Assembly (NCBI GenBank): GCA_023079485.1
Contig: CM041108.1
Coordinates: 1,488,001 to 1,552,000 of the forward strand
DNA length: 64,000 nucleotides
DNA from: Archilochus colubris
Taxonomy: Eukaryota > Chordata > Aves > Apodiformes > Trochilidae
Direction: 5' to 3'
This document shows, in pieces, positions 57,240-64,000 of the stretch. Each line of letters begins with the position of its first letter. Positions within the stretch are counted from its first letter, which is position 1. The notes under the pieces were generated by a model. It was not told where the DNA came from. It searched no databases and saw nothing but the letters and a program-made list of their open reading frames with translations. Position numbers and translations under genes: made by a program.

Positions 57240-57750
57240 TACTTAAAGTGATGAAAGAAGCTTTGCCTTCTCAAAAAAAGTGTCTTATGGGTGGCTCTGT
57301 CAAGACCAAAATTGGAAAAAATAGTTTTAAAAGGGAATTAATTAAGTAATTAACTTTTTATCTAAATAGCTATTTTAAAGTTAGTAAAATAGTGTGGAAG
57401 TGTTGATTTTTCAACATCGGACAGAAAGCACTAAAACCAGTTTTGCCCCCTCCCCAAATTGTTTTTTAGGTGGTTCCATCTAGGCCAAAAATGGAAAAAA
57501 AATGAAAAAAAAACCCAAGATTTTTTTTTTTTTAATTCTTAAGAATTTAATTCTTAAAAAATATGTCGGATTTTCAGCAGAGAAAGCAACCAAAGCATCT
57601 CTAAAAAGTGCTTTTGAGCACCATTGGGACCAAAAATGGAAACTTAAAAAAGTAATATTAAAAAAAAAAAATTAATAACTTTTTTTTTAAAAGTCAGAAA
57701 TTAAAAATTGGGAGATATGTTGATTTTTTTAGGAGGCTTAGTGAAAGCCC
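57240..57750. repeat. Degenerate tandem repeat of about 150 bases
   Basis: Three copies of a unit share GTGGCTCTGTCAAGACCAAA (variants GGTTCCATCTAGGCCAAAAA and CACCATTGGGACCAAAAATG), then an A/T-rich stretch and a TGTTGATTTTT or GTCGGATTTTCAGCA segment. Copies are well diverged. Confidence 0.55.
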
Positions 57751-58636
57751 AAACTCCAGGTGTCCTTGGCACATTTTTGGGCTCAGAACCATTGTGATGG
57801 TGGTAGAAAAATTTTACTGTCAAAGAAAAAGGAATGGGGTAAACCTTGCAAATCTAGGGATTTTCTTGCCTTGAAGATGCTGTGGTTGCTCCCTGAAATT
57901 GAGATATTTGACACTAATCTTCAAAACACATTCAGGCAAGAGGGAAAATTGCACTGAAACCTGCTGTAGGAGGACTCAATCTAAGGGTTTCCTTTGGAAA
58001 GAAGGGTTTTGTTTGAAGTCTTGCAAAAATACAGGGATTATTTTACTTTCTGTTTTTACATTTTGGAACAGCTTAAAAAACTTTGTAGAATATGTTTTGT
58101 CGAACTTTTAAATCCATCAGAGTTTCAACATCTTTTCTTACACTGTTAAGCATAATTTAAACAATTTTTTTTAACCTTTTAAACATTGGAATATTTTAAC
58201 ATATTTTTGCTTTACTTTTTTACATAACTGAAACAATTTTTTTAACCTGTTTTACTTTTAAAAACCTGTCTTTGCATAATTTTTTTTACCTTCTTGTTTT
58301 ACTTTTAGAAGATAAAACATAATCCCAACCTAATTTTTGAAATGTTATTTTGGTAACACCTTTGTTTCCCTCCTGCAACTATTCATGGCCTTTAAAAAAT
58401 TAATTAAAAAAAAAAATCCATATTTAAAAATATTTCTGACACCTGCAACTTTAATACTCAAATCTACACTCTTTTCTCCCATAATTCCTCATTTTTCCAG
58501 TGCCAAGATGCTCCTGAGCCAGAAACCTGCTGCCTTTTTCCTCCATTCCCATCCCCACCTACTCCATAAAGACACTTTTTGGCATAATTTTTCCCTCCTC
58601 CCCACCAAGCAGTTCTATTCAGGTGCAGATACTTAT
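57751..58636. other. AT-rich unique intronic sequence
   Basis: 58120-58330 has repeated TTTTTAACCTTTTAAACAT-like phrases, a weak tandem pattern. No gene. Confidence 0.35.
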
Positions 58637-59806
58637 CATAGAATCATAGAATCATAGAATTAGCCGGGTTGGAAGGGACCTCAGAGATCATCTAGTCCAA
58701 CCCTTGACCCACCGGAGCAGTTGCTAGACCATGGCACTGAGTGCCACATCCAGTCTTCTTTTAAATGTCTCCAGGGACAGAGAATCTACCACCTCCCCGG
58801 GCAGTCCATTCCATAGCCTAATCACCCTCTCCGTGAAGAAATTCTTTCTAATATCTAACCTAAACCTCCCCTGGCACAACTTAAGACTGTGTCCTCTTGT
58901 CTTGTTGAAGGTCGTCTGTGAAAAGAGTCCAGTTCCCACCTCGCTACAGCCTCCTTTCAGGTAGTTGTAGACAGCAATGAGGTCTCCCCTGAGCCTCCTC
59001 TTCTTCAGGCTGAACAGCCCCAGCTCTCTCAGCCTCTCCTCATAGGGCCTGTGCTCGAGTCCCTTCACCAGCCTGGTTGCCCTCCTTTGGACCTGTTCCA
59101 GGACCTCTACATCCTTCTTAAACTGAGGGGCCCAGAACTGGACACAGTACTCGAGGTGTGGCCTCACCAGCGCTGAGTACAGGGGCAGAATCACCTCCCT
59201 GGACCTGCTGGTGACGCTGTTCCTGATACAGGCCAGGATGCCATTGGCCTTCTTGGCCACCTGGGCACACTGCTGGCTCATGTTCAGCTTCCTGTCAATC
59301 CAGACTCCCAGGTCCCTTTCTGTCTGGCTGCTCTCAGCCACTCTGTGCCCAGCCTGGAGCTCCCCATGGGGTTGTTGTGGCCAAAGTGCAGGACCCGGCA
59401 TTTGGCCGTGTTGAACCTCATCCCGTTGGAATCAGCCCAACTCTCCAGTCTGTCCAGGTCCCTCTGCAGAGCCCTCCTGCCTTCCAGCTGATCCACACTT
59501 CCCCCCAGCTTGGTGTCGTCTGCGAATTTGCTGATGATGGACTCAATCCCTTCATCTAAATCATCAATGAAGATATTGAACAGAACTGGGCCCAACACTG
59601 ATCCCTGGGGGACACCACTAGTGACCGGCCGCCAACTGGATGCAGCCCCGTTCAGCACCACTCTCTGGGCCCGGCCCTCCAGCCAGTTCCTAACCCAGCA
59701 CAGGGTGCTCCTGTCCAAGCTGTGGGCTGACAGCTTTTTCAGGCTGTGGGGGACGGTGTCAAAGGCTTTGCTGAAGTCCAGGTAGACATACTTGCATCCA
59801 AGCATC
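58637..59806 (-). mobile_element. CR1 LINE, longest copy, group B, frameshifted
   Basis: This - strand copy of about 1.17 kb carries more of ORF2 than any other here. It begins at [14 protein letters not shown], reverse transcriptase motif A with its catalytic Asp. It includes [11 protein letters not shown] and FADDTKLGG (motif C), then the C-terminal domain to the stop. One G is missing near 59335 (GGCTGAGAGC where GGCTGGAGAGC is expected), so two overlapping frames (59284-59805 and 58724-59401) share the coding region. The tail is (CATAGAAT)3 in + orientation. The 5' boundary is accurate to about ten bases. It is not functional. Confidence 0.93.
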
Positions 59807-60560
59807 CTCTCACCTATTTTTCCAACAATTTGGGGTTCATTTTATTTTTTATAATTATTTACTTCAGTGCAAGATGAGGTAGTGGCTTCCAAATGGCTGC
59901 TGAGGAGCCTTTTTTTTTGAGTAATAGCACAGTTAAGTTGCAGACTTGTCTGGAAAATGAGCCAGGTTGGCGGGATTTTGAGGCAGAATGCAAGAAGGAC
60001 TTTGGCCTCCTGTGGATGAGAGTGACAAGGGGAAAAAAAACGAAAAAAGAGGGAAAAACGCCATTTTTTCTCCAAAAAGAAGTAATTTTTAAGAGAGACA
60101 ATAGGGAGAAAAAAGAACAAGAGTACAGGGAGATATTCTATGGTGTGGTTGGAGCATCCCAAAATCCACTTGTCGTTTGGTTTTAGTTAGAAAATGGAAA
60201 AAAAAAAAAAGTGCTGGGATAGTGAACCCAAATTTTCACTCATTTATTGTAAATAATTTCTGGGCTGGGGGAGTTAGCATTGAAATGGGTGAATTTTGGA
60301 TTTGTACGTGCTGGAGCCAAACTTCAGAGTTGGAAACAATAAAGGAGACTAAAAAAAAAAAAATAAATAAAAAGCTCAATACCAGCAGCAAAAGGTCAAG
60401 CAGGAGATATTAAAGTCAAACATTTTTGAAGCAGAAGGTGGCCGTGTTTTGGGCTGGTTTGGGTTTATGCAGCTTTAAAGGGCGATGAGAAATCTGCTTT
60501 TTTTTTGGTGCTTATAACCTGAGTGTTGGGGTGAGTTTGGCTGGAGAAGAATGTGGACAC
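59807..60560. other. Unique intronic sequence, nothing recognised
   Basis: A-runs at 60197 and 60351. No supported feature. Confidence 0.3.
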
Positions 60561-60975
60561 CCACCCATATATATATATATATATATTAGTTTTTTAAAAA
60601 AATATATCTATTTTTTAATATATTCACGTGTATTTCTTTATCTATTATATATTTTATATTTTATATACTTATAATAATTCCATTTCTATCTGAATAATCA
60701 CAGCAATAAATGTAGAATTCTATCAGAAAAATATCTATACAAAGATTGCTTTTCTCTATAAATAAACACAGGAATGAGTTTAAAATTCTATTAGACAAAT
60801 AAAGAATATATAAAAATATTTCTATATTAATAAGAGGAGAAATACATGAGCATATCAGTCAAATAAATAAATCAATAAAATCTAGAGATATTTTATTTAC
60901 CTCCAAATAAAAGCAGGAATGAAGATACAAGTATATTAGACAAATAAATGTTTTATGTACCATACTTAGCAAGTA
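60561..60975. repeat. AT-rich tract with ~85-base tandem pattern
   Basis: (TA)n at 60570-60587 is followed by repeated AATAAA..CAGGAATGA..AATTCTATTAGACAAATAAA segments at about 60700, 60770 and 60910. Confidence 0.55.
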
Positions 60976-60980
60976 TACTT

Positions 60981-61356
60981 TTCAGCCTGAAGAAGAGGAG
61001 GCTCAGGGGAGACCTCATTGCTGTCTACAACTACCTGAAAGGAGGCTGTAGCGAGGTGGGAACTGGACTCTTTTCACAGACGCCCTTCAACAAGACAAGA
61101 GGACACAGTCTTAAGTTGTGCCAGGGGAGGTTTAGGTTAGATATTAGAAAGAATTTCTTCACGGAGAGGGTGATTAGGCTATGGAATGGACTGCCCGGGG
61201 AGGTGGTAGATTCTCCGTCCCTGGAGACATTTAAAAAAAGACTGGATGTGGCACTCAGTGCCATGGTCTAGCAACTGCTCCGGTGGGTCAAGGGTTGGAC
61301 TAGATGATCTCTGAGGTCCCTTCCAACCCGGCTAATTCTATGATTCTATGATTCTA
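60981..61356 (+). mobile_element. CR1 LINE 3' end, group B
   Basis: The + strand copy begins TTCAGCCTGAAGAAGAGG and ends GATTCTATGATTCTA. Its C-terminal frame (ending [17 protein letters not shown]) is open and nearly identical to that of the 19-kb copy. One codon differs (SQTPFNKT versus SQTTFNKT). Confidence 0.93.
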
Positions 61357-61805
61357 AGAAGCAGAGGCTTTCTATCCAGCTCAAGGAAGGACTGAAGATT
61401 TACTCATGAAAATAGGGAAATGTTGACTTTTTACAAGATCCCCACACCACAAGAGGTGAAACACCCCTTTGGTGTGAATTTTCCACAGAGTTTTATAGGT
61501 AAAATCACTAGATTTGGGGAGGTTGGGGGGTGGCTGATGCATTTGAACCCAAGACCATGAAAAATTCTCCTTAAATTTTTGCTTGTAGCTGATTCTTGTG
61601 AAAATAAAGTCGATGTGTCATGGGGCACCTGCCTGGCCTACGTGCAGCAATTTATTTCCTTCATGTAATTGTTAATTTTAAGGAGAAATTACCTCTAAGT
61701 ATGTGCAGTTTAGGGGGGTGATGGTTTTGGGGTGCTACTGGAGGGATACACACAGTGCTTTATGTGTGTACCAGCATGCTCACATCTCCTATTGTAAATA
61801 CAAAT
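61357..61805. other. Unique intronic sequence, nothing recognised
   Basis: No supported feature. Confidence 0.3.
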
Positions 61806-61908
61806 GTACTCTAGGTGGCCCTGCTCTGGCAGGGGGGGTTGGACTAGATGATCTTTCGAGGTCCCTTCCAACCCCTAGGATTCTGTGATTCTGTGTGTGA
61901 TTCTGTGA
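61806..61908 (+). mobile_element. CR1 LINE 3' tail, group A, 103 bp
   Basis: Contains only the last codons and 3' untranslated end: GTACTCTAGGTGGCCCTG through GGTTGGACTAGATGATC and an imperfect ATTCTGTG tail. The opening resembles the end of the 52.8-kb copy. Confidence 0.9.
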
Positions 61909-62502
61909 ACAGAAATATTTCCCATTTTTTAGAAGGAAACCAAAGTCTTAGTAGAGCAGAGGGAATTTTTCCCTTATTGATTTCCAGCCCTGTTCCCATT
62001 GCATCAGCTGTCTGGGGCTAAAGGTGGGTGATTTGGGCACTGGCAAGATTATTCTTTTTTTCTCATGGCACAAAAATGACTCATCCTGGACTTGGAGAGC
62101 TGGAAGAGGCTGAGGAAATTCTGGAAGGTTGGAAATGTCTGTGTGTCTAGACAATAATACCTGCTTGAAAAAAGACTTTTGGCAAGCAGCTGATTGTGCA
62201 AAGCATCCCATAATAAACTACCCCCCTGCCTAGGCTGTACTGCTGCAATAAGGATGTTGGGAATTTTTTTCCTGTGTTTTCCCCAAGTAAAAAGTGGGGG
62301 GAAAGTGGGAAAAACCTAAACCTTGTCTTTCCAGGATTAGATAAAATGCTAGTATCAATTTTTACCCCCCAAAACATCCTTCTCCTGTTTAAACTTTAAC
62401 AAATTTGACGCAGAAAGCAGCAAAATGCAGTGAAAACGTCTGACAAACAAACTCAGTTTTCCTTTCCTTTTCTTTTCTTCTTTTTTTCCCCTTCTTTCAC
62501 AG
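61909..62502. other. PKNOX2: Intron end with strong polypyrimidine tract
   Basis: Unique sequence ends in about 45 nearly pure pyrimidines (62457-62500) and CAG at 62500-62502, a strong 3' splice site. Confidence 0.6.
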
Positions 62503-62636
62503 ATGACAGCAACAACCCAGCAACCCACCAAGGCTCAGCCCGTCCACCTCCCCACCTCGGCCACCACCGCCCCGGTCCCCGCAGCAGCTGGTGACCACCA
62601 GGCACAGCTGGAGGCTGACAAACGAGCTGTCTACAG
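62503..62636 (+). CDS. PKNOX2: PKNOX2 second coding exon (residues 29-72 plus two bases of codon 73)
   Basis: The exon is bounded by TTCTTTCACAG and CTACAG|GTGATC. It is 134 bases, entering in phase 0 and leaving after two bases of an Arg codon. The protein begins MTATTQQPTKAQPVH, continues through a Pro/Ala/Thr linker and ends QAQLEADKRAVYR. The last part is shared with PKNOX2 of other vertebrates immediately before the HPLFPLL start of the MEIS/PKNOX N-terminal domain. The linker differs from the mammalian form, as expected for a disordered region. With the previous exon it gives 72 complete residues in one open frame. The remaining exons, including the PBX-interaction domain and homeodomain, lie to the right of the window. 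The donor is weaker than average beyond position +4. Confidence 0.95.
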
Positions 62637-63494
62637 GTGATCTGAGCTAATGAGCAGTGGGCGTTAATTAATTAATGTATTCATTAATGCATTCTTTCAT
62701 CAGTGCATTAGGGGTTGTAATCTATTATTAATGCATCGATCTGGCAGGGCATTAATTAATGCATTGGTTAATGCATCAATTCATTTGTTATTTTAATGCA
62801 TTATTAATCCACTGTTATTGTAGTGCATTAATTAACACGACAGAACGGGATGGAGGTGGGGATTAGCAATTAGCTGCTTTTTAGGGTTAATTGTTATCAA
62901 CAATAACTGTGCAAAGTGATGGAGCTCCTTCGTGGACCTGGTTTTGCAGCATCCTCCCCTCCAAAGTATTCACTCCCACAACCTATCTCCAAATCAGCCT
63001 TCTTTGAGGGCAAACTCATGCAATTTGGGGCCAAAAAAGCTGTCAGAAGGAGTAAAGTCAGGTGTTAATTTGAAATCTGCAGTTGATGGATCTGTAGGGG
63101 TGTGGGCAGCAACAGGTGTGGGGTGGAGGAGCCCTCATGCTCCTCTTTTTTGGGTCACTTTGGAATTATTGTATAATTGTAATAAGTGTCATAATTATGT
63201 AAATCACATAATTATGTAAGTAATACGTAATTTTATAAGTGATATGCAATTAATTACAATATTATAATGCATACACTAATGATGCAACAATAATGTATAT
63301 TATAATTACTGTTAAGGCTTAAACCAGTGCCATGGGGTCTTGTCAACCAAAAAACTGCAAGTCAGAAGTGAAGGAATTAGAGTATTTTGACTCCAAATAT
63401 CACAAAAGAACTGGAAAAGAGGATGAAGGCATGGAATAAACCCCCCAGCATCCCAGGAAAAGGATTATTAGTGGCAGGTCTCAAGATTTTTTCC
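62637..63494 (+). other. PKNOX2: Start of next PKNOX2 intron, with ATTAATGCATT repeats
   Basis: Right after the exon, 62664-62835 is an AT-rich array of ATTAATTAATGCATT-type units, dense in TAAT/ATTA cores and ATGCAT. A second AT repeat (ATAATTATGTAA) lies at 63167-63310. The rest is unique. Confidence 0.6.
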
Positions 63495-63559
63495 CATAGA
63501 ATCATAGAATCATAGAATCCTTGGGGTTAGAAGGGACCTCGAAAGATCATCTAGTCCAA
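63495..63559 (-). mobile_element. CR1 LINE extreme 3' tail, group A, 65 bp
   Basis: Reads CATAGAATCATAGAATCATA then CCTTGGGGTTAGAAGGG and CATCTAGTCCAA on the + strand: only the terminal 65 bases of a - strand CR1. It is among the shortest insertions that can still be assigned. Confidence 0.88.
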
Positions 63560-64000
63560 GCAGTCACTTCAGAAAAGAAGACACCTTTTCTTTGCACTTC
63601 TGCATGGATTTTTCGCAACATTTATGGGAGAATGAAAACAAAAAAAAACAACTTTGGAGCTTTCATAGCTTTAATGTGAAGTACAAAAAAAAACCCAAAC
63701 CAAACCAAACCAAAAAACCCCAAAACAAGCCCAAAACAAGTACCTTTTCAGTGGTATTTCCCACCAGAAAAATGGGGAAAAACTCTTTGGCTGGTCCCAG
63801 GTGTGGACTTGGTTGCCCAAACCTAGATGTTTGGTTTTGGATACCAGCCAAATCTCCACCCCCCCCCCCAGTATGGGGAGCCTTTTTTTCCTGTGCCCAA
63901 AATCAGAATATTCAACTGTAAAGCCAATAATCTGGGTCATGTCTGTTTCATTAGTAACATGTGCACACCAGAGGGTTTTCAGCCCTCCTCTTCACCCAGA
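63560..64000 (+). other. PKNOX2: PKNOX2 intron continues to the window edge
   Basis: An AACCAAACC simple stretch lies near 63695-63715 and a C-run at 63860-63869. Nothing else is recognised. Confidence 0.4.

Larger units (their letters stand above)
54955..62502 (+). other. PKNOX2: PKNOX2 intron between the two coding exons
   Basis: A 7548-bp phase-0 intron with GTGAGT donor and TTCTTTCACAG acceptor. It contains two CR1 copies longer than 700 bp, two shorter ones, AT-rich tracts and a CpG-bearing unique block near its 5' end. No internal exon is recognised. Confidence 0.85.

Noticed and set aside
62504..62509. TGACAG (PKNOX/MEIS target motif) at the start of coding exon two
   Set aside because: It is explained by the Met-Thr-Ala codons. 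One hexamer in coding sequence is weak evidence for autoregulation.

Overview
The window is genomic DNA from a bird. It carries many 3'-anchored CR1 LINE copies ending in the avian (ATTCTATG)n tail, a bird-type solo LTR whose sense strand begins TGTCCTGGTTTGGGCC, and two spliced exons of a vertebrate homeobox gene. There are no operons or bacterial signals. The dense GC and minisatellite content fits a gene-rich avian microchromosome, though the species cannot be fixed from sequence alone. The only protein-coding gene I can support is PKNOX2 (PREP2, a TALE-class homeodomain transcription factor) on the + strand. Its first coding exon is 54846-54954 and its second is 62503-62636. They join in frame and match the known PKNOX2 N terminus. 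The MEIS-type dimerisation domain and the homeodomain lie beyond the right edge. Layout: 1-181 holds the decayed C-terminal end of an endogenous retroviral pol. 182-3830 is the upstream flank, ending in G-rich minisatellites. 3830-5560 is a CpG island with a CTCF-type motif, four perfect 22-bp E-box/RUNX repeats, a ladder of eight GC/GT boxes with a CCAAT box, and a candidate noncoding first exon ending at 4134. Downstream of it lies a C-rich array with recurring TTGCA. If 4134 is the true first donor, 4135-54845 is intron or intron plus further noncoding exons. This 50-kb stretch consists of about fifteen unrelated minisatellite arrays (unit lengths 14 to about 60 bp), CR1 copies on both strands, an 817-bp solo LTR inserted inside a 20-bp array, and the 5' LTR plus leader of another retrovirus (32.4-33.7 kb). 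It also has AT-rich patches and several unique blocks that look like conserved regulatory DNA. 54955-62502 is a 7.5-kb coding intron with two CR1 copies longer than 700 bp. 62637-64000 is the start of the next intron. CR1 copies fall into at least two young groups plus older fragments. Three group-A copies are predicted to encode identical C-terminal protein over about 170 residues, implying recent activity or gene conversion. No complete transposon, RNA gene or CRISPR array was found. The most useful leads are the promoter architecture at 3.7-4.1 kb, the start-stop uORF (AUGUGA) and alternative starts in PKNOX2 exon 1, retroelements landing inside tandem arrays, and an unexplained 160-codon antisense open frame at 34.4-34.9 kb.
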